The notes: generated from the letters alone by a model not told the origin. Shown: positions 8,133 to 18,261, numbered from the stretch's first letter. The stretch is 64,000 nucleotides of DNA from Agromyces sp. Soil535 (GCF_001428255.1 NZ_LMRW01000001.1:374504-438503), one strand, 5' to 3'. Numbers and translations: made by a program.

Positions 8133-9476
8133 CGACGCACCGGTGACGATCCACGCGGAGCCATGCGCCCGGATCGACAGCGTCGCGGCGCGGGCGGCGA
8201 GGTAGCCGATCGCGAACGACGCCGTCAACCACGCGAGTGACGCCGCGCCGGGGAGGCCCGCGGCATCCGCCCACCACACCGTGCCGAGCGCGAGCGGCAC
8301 GAACATGGCGAGGTTCACGAGGCCCGTCCACGCGAGGTAGCGGGCGTCGCCGGCCCCGATGAGCACGCCGTCGAGCACGAACACGAGCCCGCCGAGCGGC
8401 GCCGACAGCCCGAGGACCACCAGCGAGGGTGGCAGCAACGCGGCGACCTCGGGCGATGACGTGAAGACCGCGGGCAGCACCCACGCCGTGGCGATGACGA
8501 GCGCACCGAGCAGGACGCCCGAGCCCACCCCCCACTGCACGCAGCGGCGCAGCACCGCCCGCACATGGTCGACGTCGCCCGAGCCGAGTCCCTTGCCGAT
8601 GAGGGCCTGCGCGGCGATCGCCAGCGCGTCGAGCGCGAAGCCGAGGGTGAAGTAGATCGTGATGGCCACCTGGTACGCCGCGAGCTCGTCGCGTCCGAGC
8701 GAGGTCGCCGCCCACGTGGCGAGGAGCAGCGCCGCTCGCAGGCTCGCCGTGCGGAGGAACAGCCACCCGCCTGAGACCGCGCCCCGCAGCACGCCGGCGT
8801 GGTGCGGCCACGGGCTCGCCCCCACGCGGCGCGTGTGCCCCGCGATCACCACGAGATACACCACGACCATGCCCCACTGCGCGATCACGGTGCCCACCGC
8901 CGAACCCGCGATGCCCCAGCCGAGCCCGTAGATGAAGAGGGCGTTGAGGCCGATGTTCACGGCGAACCCGATGCCGGCGACCCAGAGCGGGGTACGTGTG
9001 TCCTGCAGGCCGCGCAGCAGCCCGGTGGCCGCGAAGACGACCAGCATGGCAGGCAGGCCGGCCATCGAGATCGAGAGGTAGACCGATGCCTCGGCCGTGA
9101 CCGCCGCGGACGCCCCGAACAGGCCGACCAGCCATGGCGTCGCCTGCCATCCGGCCAGGGCGAGCACGACGCCGAGACCCAGCGCGAGCCACAGCCCGTC
9201 GACCCCGGACGCCACGGCGGCCCGCTCGTCGCCCGCCCCGAGCCGGCGCGCCACCGACGGCGTCGTCGCGTAGGCGAGGAACACCATGAGCCCGATGATC
9301 GTCTGCAGCACCGCGCTCGCCAGCCCGAGCCCGGCCAGCGGCGTGGCCCCGAGGTGGCCGACCATCGCCGTGTCGGCGAGCAGGAACAGCGGCTCGGCGA
9401 CGAGTGCGCCGAGCGCGGGCACGGCGAGCCGGAGGATGTCGCGGTCGACGGCGCGACGGAAGGCGGTGGCGCTCAT
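8127..9476 (-). CDS. MATE-family multidrug efflux transporter (DinF-like)
   Basis: 449 residues with twelve predicted hydrophobic helices. The N-terminus (RLAVPALGALVAEPLFLLADTAMVGHLG) is the standard opening of the DinF branch of MATE cation/drug antiporters. Single gene, divergent from trkH. A TAGGCT box lies 9 bases before the ATG. The 3' end abuts the regulator fragment of the preceding ABC operon, suggesting a recombination junction there. Confidence 0.9.
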   Translation of the reverse strand: MSATAFRRAVDRDILRLAVPALGALVAEPLFLLADTAMVGHLGATPLAGLGLASAVLQTIIGLMVFLAYATTPSVARRLGAGDERAAVASGVDGLWLALGLGVVLALAGWQATPWLVGLFGASAAVTAEASVYLSISMAGLPAMLVVFAATGLLRGLQDTRTPLWVAGIGFAVNIGLNALFIYGLGWGIAGSAVGTVIAQWGMVVVYLVVIAGHTRRVGASPWPHHAGVLRGAVSGGWLFLRTASLRAALLLATWAATSLGRDELAAYQVAITIYFTLGFALDALAIAAQALIGKGLGSGDVDHVRAVLRRCVQWGVGSGVLLGALVIATAWVLPAVFTSSPEVAALLPPSLVVLGLSAPLGGLVFVLDGVLIGAGDARYLAWTGLVNLAMFVPLALGTVWWADAAGLPGAASLAWLTASFAIGYLAARAATLSIRAHGSAWIVTGAST

Positions 9477-9599
9477 GTGCTCACGAGCCTAGGCGTCGCC
9501 GACGACACGTGCCGCGGCCGGAGCGGCAGCTGCCGCTGGCACGGATTCGCCACCGGCCACGACTTCCATCGGCGACGCGCGGACTGGGCGCCGCGGGAT

Positions 9600-9611
9600 T
9601 AGTGTGGCGGA
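9600..9611 (+). promoter_or_regulatory. leaderless-type promoter of trkH
   Basis: TAGTGT, 6 bases, then GTG at 9612. Confidence 0.5.
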
Positions 9612-10988
9612 GTGAGCACGCGCGAGCCGGTTCAGGAGAGCCCGGCGGAGGGACTGCGTCGGCGATTCCGCCTGCATCCCGCGCAGGTCGTCGTCGTGGG
9701 GTTCGTGGGCGCGATCGCGATCGGCACCATTCTGCTGCTGTTGCCGGGCATGACCGCGCCCGGCCGCTCGACGACCTTCGTCGACGCACTCTTCACCGCG
9801 ACATCCGCTGTGACGACGACGGGCCTCGCCTCGGTCGACACGGCGACGCACTGGACGTTCCTCGGGCAGCTCGCGATCATCGTCATGACGCAGGTCGGAG
9901 GGCTCGGGATCCTCATCTCCGCCGCGCTGGTGGGCGTGCTGCTGGCGCGCCGGCTCTCGCTGCGCACTCGTCTCAACGCCGCGAGCGAATTCCAGGCAGA
10001 GGGCTTCACCGACCTGCGCAAGCTGGTGCGCGCCGTCGTCGGCCTCACGCTGCTCATCGAGGCGATCGTCGCCCTGCTGCTCTTCCTGCGCTTCCTGATC
10101 CACTACGGCTGGGACGTGGGCCGGGCGGCGTGGAATGCCGTGTTCGACTCGATCTCCGCCTTCGCGAACCTCGGGTTCGCTCTGCAGACCGACAACATGA
10201 TGGGCTTCGTCAGCGACCCGTTCGTGTGCCTGCCGCTCTGCGCAGGGGTGATCCTCGGCGGACTCGGGTTCCCCGTCATCGTGCAACTCTGGCGCGACTG
10301 GGCGCATCCGCTGCGCTGGAGCATGAACACGAACCTCATGGTGACCGGCACGATCGGGCTGCTCGTGCTCGGGTCGGCCTACCTCACGTTCGTGGAGTGG
10401 GACAACCCCGACACGTTCGGACGGCTCGACCCGCCTGCCCGCGTGCTTGCAGGATTCTTCGCGTCGACGATGACCCGCACGGGCGGATTCAACTCGGTCG
10501 ACCTCGCGGCGATGCGCGACGAGAGCTGGTTCGCCTCCGACGTGCTCATGTTCATCGGCGCCGGCCCGGCCAGCGTCGGCGGCGGCATCCGCGTGACGAC
10601 ATTCCTGGTGCTCTTCTTCATCATGCTCGCGGAGCTGCGCGGCGAAGGGAACGTGAACATCTTCGGCAAGCGGCTCTCCCGCGCCGTGCACCGGCAGGCG
10701 ATCACCATCGTGCTCATCAGCGTGGCCGTGGTCGTCGCACCCACGCTGCTGCTGTTGCAGCTCACCGAGTTCCCGCTGGGACGTGTCCTCTTCGAGGTGA
10801 TCTCGGCCTTCAGCACCACCGGGCTCTCGACCGGCATCACTCCCGACCTGCCCGACTCCGCCAAGATCGTGCTCGCCGTGGTCATGCTCGTGGGCCGCGT
10901 CGGCCCGCTCACGCTCGGCGGCGCCCTCGTGTTGCGCGAGCGCCGCATCCTGTACGAGTTCCCGAGAGAGAGGCCCGTCGTTGGCTAG
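9612..10988 (+). CDS. potassium uptake channel subunit TrkH/KtrB
   Basis: 458-residue membrane protein of the Trk/Ktr superfamily, built from four M1-P-M2 repeats. The four pore-loop filters are visible as TTTGL, ANLGF, TRTGGF and STTGLS, each with the conserved glycine. Starts with GTG. The stop overlaps the start of the RCK-domain gene, so channel and gating subunit are made together. It imports potassium and so sets turgor and membrane potential. Confidence 0.92.
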   Translation: MSTREPVQESPAEGLRRRFRLHPAQVVVVGFVGAIAIGTILLLLPGMTAPGRSTTFVDALFTATSAVTTTGLASVDTATHWTFLGQLAIIVMTQVGGLGILISAALVGVLLARRLSLRTRLNAASEFQAEGFTDLRKLVRAVVGLTLLIEAIVALLLFLRFLIHYGWDVGRAAWNAVFDSISAFANLGFALQTDNMMGFVSDPFVCLPLCAGVILGGLGFPVIVQLWRDWAHPLRWSMNTNLMVTGTIGLLVLGSAYLTFVEWDNPDTFGRLDPPARVLAGFFASTMTRTGGFNSVDLAAMRDESWFASDVLMFIGAGPASVGGGIRVTTFLVLFFIMLAELRGEGNVNIFGKRLSRAVHRQAITIVLISVAVVVAPTLLLLQLTEFPLGRVLFEVISAFSTTGLSTGITPDLPDSAKIVLAVVMLVGRVGPLTLGGALVLRERRILYEFPRERPVVG

Positions 10989-11682
10989 ACGTTCGCTGTT
11001 CGGCGACCAGAACTACACGCGCCGTATCGCCGAGGCCGACTCGGTCGCGGTCATCGGCCTCGGTCGGTTCGGCCGCTCGCTCGCCCTCGAGCTCATGGCC
11101 GGCGGCACCGAGGTGCTCGGCATCGACATCGTGGAAGAGAACGTGCAGAGCCTCAACAACAGGCTGACCCAGGTGGTGCGCGCGGATCCCACCAATCCCG
11201 AAGTGCTGAGACAGCTCTCGATCGACCAGTTCGACCGCGTCGTCGTCGCGATCGGCGGCAACCTCGCCGCGTCGATCCTCACGTCATCGGCGCTGCTCGC
11301 GTTGGGCCTGCCCGCGATCTGGGCGAAGGCCGACACCGAGGAGCACGCCCTCATCCTCGAGCAACTCGGGGTGCATCACGTCGTGCAGCCCGAGAGCGAA
11401 ATGGGCCGCAAGGTGGCTCACCTCGTGCGCGGCGCCGCACTCGACTACGTCGAGATCGAGCGCGGCTATGCGGTCGTGAAGTCGTCACCGCCGGAGCGGC
11501 TGTGGGGCACCCCGCTCGGCAAGACCGGCCTGCGGAAGGAGTTCGGCGTCACCATCGCCGCATACAAGAAGCCGGGCGCCGAGTGGACGAACGCCGACGC
11601 GGACACCGTGCTCGAAGCCGACGACACCATCCTCATCGTGGGTCCGACCCGCAAGGCCGAGGGCTTCGCGCAGCTGCGCTGA
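10981..11682 (+). CDS. Trk/Ktr potassium uptake regulatory subunit (RCK domains)
   Basis: 233-residue cytoplasmic protein: an N-terminal RCK/TrkA_N nucleotide-binding fold with GLGRFG near residues 23-28 and an acidic residue closing the second strand (GIDIVEEN), then a TrkA_C domain. It gates the TrkH/KtrB channel in response to NAD(H), ATP/ADP or similar ligands. The start is a rare TTG overlapping the trkH stop by 8 bases, preceded by a GAGAGAGAGG purine run; no ATG or GTG lies nearby in frame. Confidence 0.9.
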   Translation: MARRSLFGDQNYTRRIAEADSVAVIGLGRFGRSLALELMAGGTEVLGIDIVEENVQSLNNRLTQVVRADPTNPEVLRQLSIDQFDRVVVAIGGNLAASILTSSALLALGLPAIWAKADTEEHALILEQLGVHHVVQPESEMGRKVAHLVRGAALDYVEIERGYAVVKSSPPERLWGTPLGKTGLRKEFGVTIAAYKKPGAEWTNADADTVLEADDTILIVGPTRKAEGFAQLR

Positions 11683-11759
11683 CCCGGGCGGATGCCGCGA
11701 CACTGCGAGTGCACCGTGAGACGCGCCGTTGCGGCATCCCCTCCCTGGGCACCCCGACG

Positions 11760-11771
11760 TAGGCTGTGGGG
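11760..11771 (+). promoter_or_regulatory. leaderless-type promoter of the M13 peptidase gene
   Basis: TAGGCT, 6 bases, then ATG at 11772. Confidence 0.5.
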
Positions 11772-13733
11772 ATGACCGACGTCACGCTCCCCTCAGGCAT
11801 CGCGAAGGACGAACTCGACGCCGACGTGCGTCCGCAGGACGACCTGTTCCGGCACGTCAACGGCAAGTGGATCGAGCGCACCGAGATCCCCGCCGACAAG
11901 GCCCGCTACGGCTCCTTCCTCGTGCTGCACGAGGAGGCCGAGCATGCGGTGCGCGAGATCGTCGAGGAGGCGCAGCAGGAGGAGCCCCACACCGAGGCGC
12001 GCAAGGTGGGCGACCTCTACGCCAGCTTCATGAACGAGCAGCGGGCCGACCTGCTCGGCGCCACGCCCATCGCGGGTCAGCTCATGGAGGTGTCGCTCGT
12101 CGGATCGGTCGACACGTTCCTCGAGACGCTCGGCAGGCTGGAGCGCCAGGGCGTGTCGGGCTTCATGCAGCTGTACGTCGACAACGACCCCGGCGACCCC
12201 GAGCGCTACCTCGTGTTCGTGGAGCAGGGAGGCATCGGCCTGCCCGACGAGAGCTACTTCCGGGAGGAGCGGTTCGCGGGCGTGCGCACCGCCTACAACG
12301 CCCACCTCGAGCGCATGTTCGCCCTCGCCCAGCTCGACGACCCGGCCGAACGGGCCGTGCGCGTCTTCGACCTCGAGGCCGACCTGGCGAAGGTGCACTG
12401 GAGCAACGTCGACACCCGCGACAGCGAGAAGACGTACAACCTGTACCAGTGGGCGGATGCCGCCGCCGCGGCATCCGTGGACCTGCAGGTGTGGCGCGAC
12501 GGCATGGGCGTGCCCGAGGGCGCGTTCGACGAGCTCGTGCTCCGCGAGCCGAGCTTCGTCGAGGGCCTCGGTGCGATCCTCACCGAGGAGCGCCTGCCCG
12601 CGTGGAAGGACTGGCTGGCCTGGCAGGTGATCCGCTCGAACGCGGCGTACCTCTCCAACGACTTCGTCGAGGCGAACTTCGACTTCTACGGCCGCACCCT
12701 CACCGGCACGCCGCAGCTGCGCGAGCGCTGGAAGCGCGGGGTCTCGCTCGTGGAGGGCGGCATGGGGGAGGCCGTCGGGCGCATCTACGTGGAGCGGCAC
12801 TTCCCGCCCGCGGCGAAGGAGGCGATGGACGACCTCGTCGCGAACCTCGTCGAGGCGTACCGCCAGTCGATCACCGCCCTCGACTGGATGGGCAAGCAGA
12901 CCCGTTCCCGCGCGCTCGGCAAGCTCGCGAAGTTCACGCCCAAGATCGGCTACCCGGTGAAGTGGCGCGACTACTCCACGCTCGAGGTCGACGCCGACGA
13001 CCTCGTCGGAAACGTGCGCGCGACGGCGGAGTTCGAGTTCAACCGCGAGCTCGGCAAGATCGGCAAGCCGATCGACCGCGACGAGTGGTTCATGACGCCG
13101 CAGACCATCAACGCGTACTACAACCCCGGATTCAACGAGATCGTGTTCCCGGCCGCGATCCTGCAGCACCCGTTCTTCACGTCAGAACGGGATGCCGCGG
13201 CGAACTACGGTGCGATCGGCGCAGTGATCGGGCACGAGATCGGCCATGGATTCGACGACCAGGGCTCGAAGTACGACGGCGACGGGCGCCTCACCGACTG
13301 GTGGACCGAGGCGGACCGCACCGCGTTCGAGGACCGGACGAAGGCGCTCATCGCCCAGTACGACACGCTGGCGCCCGCGCAGGTGCCCGAGCATCACGTC
13401 AACGGCGGCCTCACGATCGGCGAGAACATCGGCGACCTCGGCGGCCTCACGATCGCGTGGAAGGCCTACGTGCTCTCGCTCGACGGGGCGGAACCGCCGG
13501 TGATCGACGGCCTCACGGGGGCCCAGCGGTTCTTCCTCTCGTGGGCGCAGGCGTGGCAGATGAAGGGCCGCGACGAGGAGGTCATCCGCCTCCTCGCGAT
13601 CGACCCGCACTCGCCCAACGAGTTCCGCTGCAACCAGATCGTCCGGAACATCGACGAGTTCTACACTGGCTTCGGTGTGACTGACGACGACGCCCTCTGG
13701 CTCGATCCGGGCGAGCGGGTGACGATCTGGTAG
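11772..13733 (+). CDS. M13-family zinc metallopeptidase (neprilysin/PepO-like)
   Basis: 653 residues, full length for the family. The zinc site HEIGH is at residues 488-492 (in GHEIGHGFDDQG), the third ligand motif is GENIGDLGG, and NAYYNP is the substrate-binding motif. There is no signal peptide, as in many actinobacterial M13 enzymes; these cleave oligopeptides. ATG 11772 is chosen over an in-frame GTG 6 bases upstream because it sits 6 bases after TAGGCT. Single gene. Confidence 0.93.
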   Translation: MTDVTLPSGIAKDELDADVRPQDDLFRHVNGKWIERTEIPADKARYGSFLVLHEEAEHAVREIVEEAQQEEPHTEARKVGDLYASFMNEQRADLLGATPIAGQLMEVSLVGSVDTFLETLGRLERQGVSGFMQLYVDNDPGDPERYLVFVEQGGIGLPDESYFREERFAGVRTAYNAHLERMFALAQLDDPAERAVRVFDLEADLAKVHWSNVDTRDSEKTYNLYQWADAAAAASVDLQVWRDGMGVPEGAFDELVLREPSFVEGLGAILTEERLPAWKDWLAWQVIRSNAAYLSNDFVEANFDFYGRTLTGTPQLRERWKRGVSLVEGGMGEAVGRIYVERHFPPAAKEAMDDLVANLVEAYRQSITALDWMGKQTRSRALGKLAKFTPKIGYPVKWRDYSTLEVDADDLVGNVRATAEFEFNRELGKIGKPIDRDEWFMTPQTINAYYNPGFNEIVFPAAILQHPFFTSERDAAANYGAIGAVIGHEIGHGFDDQGSKYDGDGRLTDWWTEADRTAFEDRTKALIAQYDTLAPAQVPEHHVNGGLTIGENIGDLGGLTIAWKAYVLSLDGAEPPVIDGLTGAQRFFLSWAQAWQMKGRDEEVIRLLAIDPHSPNEFRCNQIVRNIDEFYTGFGVTDDDALWLDPGERVTIW

Positions 13734-13827
13734 CGCACCGAACAGAACCGTCCAGTCCACCATTCTCGAGCGCGCCGCAGACCGCGGTGGGGGAGCGCCG
13801 AGCGCCAGAGGAAGATGTGCAAGCACC

Positions 13828-14736
13828 GTGGTGACGTCGTCGCAGGAATCCGAGCGGCGAGCGCGCCATGCCAGCATCCGGAGGGGACGACACCGCACCG
13901 AGGAGCCCAACGAGAACTTCGCGCGTGGCTTCAACGCCCTCGGCGAGCTCGCGCTCGCGGGCGTGCAGGTGTCGGCGCGGGCCACGGATCTCGCCACCGG
14001 CAAGGTGCTCTTCTCGGTCGACGACCACGTCGTGATGCCCACCGCGTCGATCGGCAAGGTGCTCCTGCTCGTCGAGGTCGCCTCGCGCCTCACCGGTACG
14101 AGCGCCGAGTCGTTCACGGTGCTCGACCGCGCCCCGCGGGATGCGGTGGGCGACTCCGGCATCTGGCAGCACCTGCAGTCGCCCTCGTTGCCGATCGCAG
14201 ACCTGGCCGCGCTCATCGGGGCCACGAGCGACAACCTCGCCACCAACGTGCTCATCCGCTACGTCGGCCTCGAGGCGGTGCGCGCCCGCACCGAGGCGCT
14301 CGGCCTCACCCGCACGGCGCTGCTCGACCTCGTGCGCGACCATCGCGGGCCCGACGACGCGCCGCAGCTGTCGATCGGGTCGGCGAAGGAGCTGACCTGG
14401 CTGTTCGCGTCGCTCGCTCGCGGCGAGGTCGTGAGCCCCGAGGTGTCGCAGCGGGTGGCCGGCTGGCTGTCGCTGAACTCCGACCTGTCGATGGTCGCGT
14501 CGGCGTTCGGGCTCGACCCGCTCGCGCACCGGATGCCCGACCACAGCGTGCTGCTCATGAACAAGACCGGCACCGACGGCGGTGTGCGCAGCGAGGTCGG
14601 CGTGCTGCGCGGCCCGCGCGCGAGCGTCGCCTACGCGGTGTCGATGTACTTCGCCGACACGATGCTCACGTCGCGCCTCGCGGTCCTCGACGGCATGCAC
14701 CAGGTGGGGCTCGACCTGCTGGAGTACGTGCACTGA
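13828..14736 (+). CDS. serine hydrolase, class A beta-lactamase fold
   Basis: 302 residues without a signal peptide. Active-site motifs are intact: S-x-x-K as TASIGK (near residue 73), SDN (GATSDNLATN) and KTG (NKTGTDGG). The omega loop does not clearly show the class A general-base glutamate motif, so it may be a DD-peptidase-like or esterase-type relative rather than a true antibiotic-degrading enzyme. The start is one of two tandem GTG codons behind AGAGGAAG. Its cytoplasmic location also argues against a role in periplasm-like beta-lactam defence. Confidence 0.8.
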   Translation: MVTSSQESERRARHASIRRGRHRTEEPNENFARGFNALGELALAGVQVSARATDLATGKVLFSVDDHVVMPTASIGKVLLLVEVASRLTGTSAESFTVLDRAPRDAVGDSGIWQHLQSPSLPIADLAALIGATSDNLATNVLIRYVGLEAVRARTEALGLTRTALLDLVRDHRGPDDAPQLSIGSAKELTWLFASLARGEVVSPEVSQRVAGWLSLNSDLSMVASAFGLDPLAHRMPDHSVLLMNKTGTDGGVRSEVGVLRGPRASVAYAVSMYFADTMLTSRLAVLDGMHQVGLDLLEYVH

Positions 14737-14899
14737 GCGAATGCCGCGACCGCGGCCGAGGCATCCGTTCACCATGTCACCCGAACGGGGCATCTGCCAC
14801 CCTTGCGGCGCCATGCCAGTGCGCGACAAACTGAGCGAAACTCGCGTAGGTACGTCGCACCCGAAGCGGCGGCGTCGGGGTGGGACGCAGGTGATCGAG

Positions 14900-17005
14900 A
14901 TGCCCGATCCAGTCAGCACACGACGGAGGCTCCTGAGCCGCCGTACGTTCATCAAGGCCGCCGGTGCGGCCGGCGCGGGCTTCGTGCTCTACGCCGTGCT
15001 CCCCGGCGGAACGATGGTGGCCCTGGCCGACATCCCCGGCGGCACGCTGTCGCCCGGCGAGGTGCCGAAGTTCCAGACGCCGCTGCTGATACCGCCCGTG
15101 ATGCCGCGGGCGGGCACGGCCAAGGCGCGCGGCGGGAAGCCGATCGACCTCTACGAGATCTCGGTACGGCAGTTCGTCCAGCAGATCCTGCCGGTCGGGC
15201 TCCCGGCGACGACGGTGTGGGGCTATGGGCCGGTCGCGGCGGAGCGCCCTGACGACCCGCTGATCCACAATGCCCCGTCGCTCACGATCGAGTCCAAGTG
15301 GAACCGGCCGGTCCGGGTGACGTGGATCAACGAGCTCGTCGACGGCGAGGGGCACTTCCTGCCGCACCTGCTGCCGGTCGACCCGACGCTGCACTGGGCG
15401 AACCCGCCGGGCGGCACAGCAGGGCGCGACAACAGGCCGACATTCGACACGACGCCGGGTGCCTACGACGGCCCTGTGCCGATCGTCACGCACCTGCACG
15501 GTGCGGTCGGCGTCGGCGACGAGAGCGACGGGTACGCCGAGGCGTGGTACCTGCCGGCCGCTGACGACATCCCGGCCGGCTTCGCGACGAAGGGCACGTG
15601 GTACGAGTTCTTCGCCGGCAAGGCCAACACCGAGCACGGGGCGGAATGGGGGCCCGGCTACGCAGTCTTCAACTACCCGAACGATCAGCGCGAGTCGACC
15701 CTCTGGTTCCACGACCACACGCTGGGGATGACCCGGCTCAACGTGTACGCAGGCCCGGCAGGGTTCTTCATCGTGCGCGGTGGCCCCGATGGCGAGAAGG
15801 CCGTGCTCGACAGCCGCTCCGACACTGTCGCGGTGCTGCCGGGGCCTGCACCGAAACAGCACGACAAGTTCCCCTCGAACAAGACGTACTACGAGATCCC
15901 GATCGCAGTGCAGGACCGCTCGTTCAACGACGACGGCTCGTTGTTCTACCCCGACACGCGGGTGTTCTTCGACGGCATCGTCGGCGACTACATCCCCGCA
16001 GGCGAGTTCTCGCCGATCTGGCAGCCCGAGTTCTTCGGCAACATGATCATGGCCAACGGCAACACGTGGCCGTTCCAGGTCGTCGAGCAACGCCGCTACC
16101 GGCTGCGGTTCCTGAACGGATGCCAGTCGAGGTTCCTGATCCTCGACTTCTCGGCGATCCCCGGTGCCGCGGTCTGGCAGATCGGCAACGAGGGCGGGTA
16201 CCTCGACGCGCCGGTGAACCTGACCGCCGACCACGGCGGCCGGCTGCTCATGGGACTCTCGGAGCGCGCCGACCTGATCGTCGACTTCACGGGCGTCCCG
16301 GTCGGGTCGTACACCCTCGGCAACGTCGGCCCGGACGAGCCGTTCGGCGGCGGGGTTCCCGGCGTGGACTTCGAGCCCTCGGATGCCGCCTCGACGGGAC
16401 AGGTCATGCAGTTCCAGGTCGTCCCCGCGGTCGCGCCGGATCCGACCACCCCGCCGCAATACCTCGTCCTCCCGACGCGGACGCCGCTGCCGGCGGAGAC
16501 GTTCACCAGGCAGCTCGCCCTCATCGAGAAGGCCGCGATCGGGTTCGACGCGGACGGTCAGCCCCTCGAGGGCCCGACCGAGGCGATGCTCGGCGTCGTC
16601 GACGCCGGCGTGCCGATCGCGCTCGACTGGGACGAGGCGGTCACCGACAACCCGCAGGTCGGCGACACCGAGGTGTGGGAGTTCGTGAACACCACCGCCG
16701 ACGCGCACCCGATGCACGTGCACGAGGTCGCGTTCGAGGTGGTCGGGCGCGAAGGTCTCGTCCTCGACGACGACGGCGAGGTCGCCGTGCCCGTGACGCC
16801 CGACGGGTCGGCCCGGCCCCCGGAGCCGTGGGAGACCGGGGTGAAGGACTCGGTGATCTCGTATCCTGGCGAGGTCACGCGCCTGCGGCTCAGCTTCGTC
16901 AATCCGGGGCAGTTCGTCTGGCACTGCCACATCGTCGAACACGAGGACAACGAGATGATGCGGCCCTACCGCATCGGTCCCGTGCAGCTTGGGCAGCCCG
17001 AGTAG
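14900..17005 (+). CDS. multicopper oxidase (Tat-exported)
   Basis: About 701 residues. A twin-arginine signal (SRRTFIK, then a hydrophobic stretch and an ALA cleavage region) directs the folded enzyme outside. Copper ligands appear in the four family motifs: HLHG, WFHDH, HPMHVH and HCHIVEHEDNEMM (last about residue 675), giving one type 1 and one trinuclear site. Its layout is that of bilirubin-oxidase/CotA-like enzymes, which oxidise metals, phenols or bilirubin. An in-frame ATG at 14813 would add 29 residues; the chosen start gives a normal Tat n-region. Confidence 0.88.
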   Translation: MPDPVSTRRRLLSRRTFIKAAGAAGAGFVLYAVLPGGTMVALADIPGGTLSPGEVPKFQTPLLIPPVMPRAGTAKARGGKPIDLYEISVRQFVQQILPVGLPATTVWGYGPVAAERPDDPLIHNAPSLTIESKWNRPVRVTWINELVDGEGHFLPHLLPVDPTLHWANPPGGTAGRDNRPTFDTTPGAYDGPVPIVTHLHGAVGVGDESDGYAEAWYLPAADDIPAGFATKGTWYEFFAGKANTEHGAEWGPGYAVFNYPNDQRESTLWFHDHTLGMTRLNVYAGPAGFFIVRGGPDGEKAVLDSRSDTVAVLPGPAPKQHDKFPSNKTYYEIPIAVQDRSFNDDGSLFYPDTRVFFDGIVGDYIPAGEFSPIWQPEFFGNMIMANGNTWPFQVVEQRRYRLRFLNGCQSRFLILDFSAIPGAAVWQIGNEGGYLDAPVNLTADHGGRLLMGLSERADLIVDFTGVPVGSYTLGNVGPDEPFGGGVPGVDFEPSDAASTGQVMQFQVVPAVAPDPTTPPQYLVLPTRTPLPAETFTRQLALIEKAAIGFDADGQPLEGPTEAMLGVVDAGVPIALDWDEAVTDNPQVGDTEVWEFVNTTADAHPMHVHEVAFEVVGREGLVLDDDGEVAVPVTPDGSARPPEPWETGVKDSVISYPGEVTRLRLSFVNPGQFVWHCHIVEHEDNEMMRPYRIGPVQLGQPE

Positions 17006-17035
17006 CGGACCGTCGCGGGTCAGCGCAAGCGCGGG

Positions 17036-17833
17036 TCAGCGCGAGGTGAGGAGCGCCACCCCGTCGAGCACCGCAAGCAGCGTCTCACGGGCGCCGAGCA
17101 CGCGGAAGTGACCGGCGACCGGCACGCGCATGTTCGTAGCGCCGTCGAGCGCGCTGCCGTCGGGTATGTGCGGGTCGAAGTTGCCGAAGATCGACACGAC
17201 GCGCGAGTTGACGGATGCCGCGGTCCCGAGCATCACGATCGTCTCGTCGCCCGGCAGGAGCGCCCGGATGCTCGGGTCGGTGAACAGCCGCGCCCTGCGC
17301 GCCCCGGAGAAGGGCGTGCAGATCGCGACGACGCCGAGGACGCCGAGGGCATCTCCACGCCCGTCGAGCAGGAGGTGCTTGCCGATGAGCCCGCCCTTGC
17401 TGTGGGCGACGATCACGCGGCCCGCCTCGGGCACCCGCACCCGCCCGAGCGCCCGCGCGAGTCGCTCCGAGGTCTCGACGATCGGCCGACGGTTCGGGCC
17501 GAGTCCATGCACGACCGCGACGCGGTGACCCGCGTCGTTCACCGCGTCGCCGAGCGGACGCAGGAACGACCAGTGCTCGTACACACCGGGCAGTAGTACC
17601 ACCTCGGGCTTGGCGGGGTCTCCCGTTCGCCATGCGGCGGGCGACCGATACGCGCCGAGGAAGGCCAGCTGACGCCAGGCCGCGTAGGCGTAATCGCGCG
17701 CCCACCAGCCGAGGGCGCTCAGTACGCCCATCTGCTCGGACGTCAGCGGCTCGCCGACCCGCTCGACCTCAAGCGGCGCGCCGGGTTGCTCGACCGCGCG
17801 CTCGCCGCTGCGTGACCCGCGGGTGCTCGCCAT
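17036..17833 (-). CDS. alpha/beta-fold hydrolase (lipase-like)
   Basis: 265 residues. The nucleophile elbow reads AHSKGG, a variant of GxSxG seen in triacylglycerol-lipase/PGAP1-like hydrolases, after a VVLLPGVYEHW oxyanion-type strand. The C-terminal GHF near residue 240 supplies the likely catalytic histidine. No signal peptide. Starts behind a TAGACT box at leaderless spacing. Substrate unknown. Confidence 0.8.
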   Translation of the reverse strand: MASTRGSRSGERAVEQPGAPLEVERVGEPLTSEQMGVLSALGWWARDYAYAAWRQLAFLGAYRSPAAWRTGDPAKPEVVLLPGVYEHWSFLRPLGDAVNDAGHRVAVVHGLGPNRRPIVETSERLARALGRVRVPEAGRVIVAHSKGGLIGKHLLLDGRGDALGVLGVVAICTPFSGARRARLFTDPSIRALLPGDETIVMLGTAASVNSRVVSIFGNFDPHIPDGSALDGATNMRVPVAGHFRVLGARETLLAVLDGVALLTSR

Positions 17834-17845
17834 GCCCGCAGTCTA
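17834..17845 (-). promoter_or_regulatory. leaderless-type promoter of the hydrolase gene
   Basis: On the minus strand TAGACT, 6 bases, then ATG at 17833. Confidence 0.5.
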
Positions 17846-17853
17846 TGCGCGGC

Positions 17854-18261
17854 TCAGTCGATGACGCCGGATGCCGCGAGCCGCCGCAGCACCTCCGCCC
17901 CCGCCGGCGGGCAGCGGTGGGCGTCGGCCGTGGTCACCCAGTGCAGCGCGCCGACCTCCGCGGACGCGGCGGGCGCGGCATCCGTCTCGGCACGGAACAC
18001 CCGCATGCGCACCAGCCGGCCGTCGGGCTCGCCGTGGGCCTGCACGACGACCTCGAAGAGCTCCTCGAGCGCGTCGGGGTCGAGGTCCAGCGCCACCTCC
18101 TCCAGGGCCTCGCGCGCGGCGGCCTGGGCGGCGCTCTCACCGGGATCGATCTTGCCGCCGGGCATGTAGTGCACGTCGCGGTCGCGCGCGGTGACCATGA
18201 GCACGCGCCGGTCGCGCACGAGCGCGATGGCGGCGACGAGGAGGTCGGGCAGGTGCGGCAT
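17854..18261 (-). CDS. NUDIX hydrolase
   Basis: 135 residues with a complete Nudix box: GGKIDPGES, seven residues, then REALEEVAL. Nudix proteins hydrolyse nucleoside diphosphates linked to another group; the substrate is not predictable here. ATG 18261 is preferred to a GTG 9 bases upstream because TAGGGT lies 7 bases before it. Confidence 0.85.
   Translation of the reverse strand: MPHLPDLLVAAIALVRDRRVLMVTARDRDVHYMPGGKIDPGESAAQAAAREALEEVALDLDPDALEELFEVVVQAHGEPDGRLVRMRVFRAETDAAPAASAEVGALHWVTTADAHRCPPAGAEVLRRLAASGVID

Noticed and set aside
13828-14736. Calling the class A fold protein an antibiotic-resistance beta-lactamase
   Set aside because: No signal peptide and no clear omega-loop glutamate; resistance cannot be claimed from sequence.
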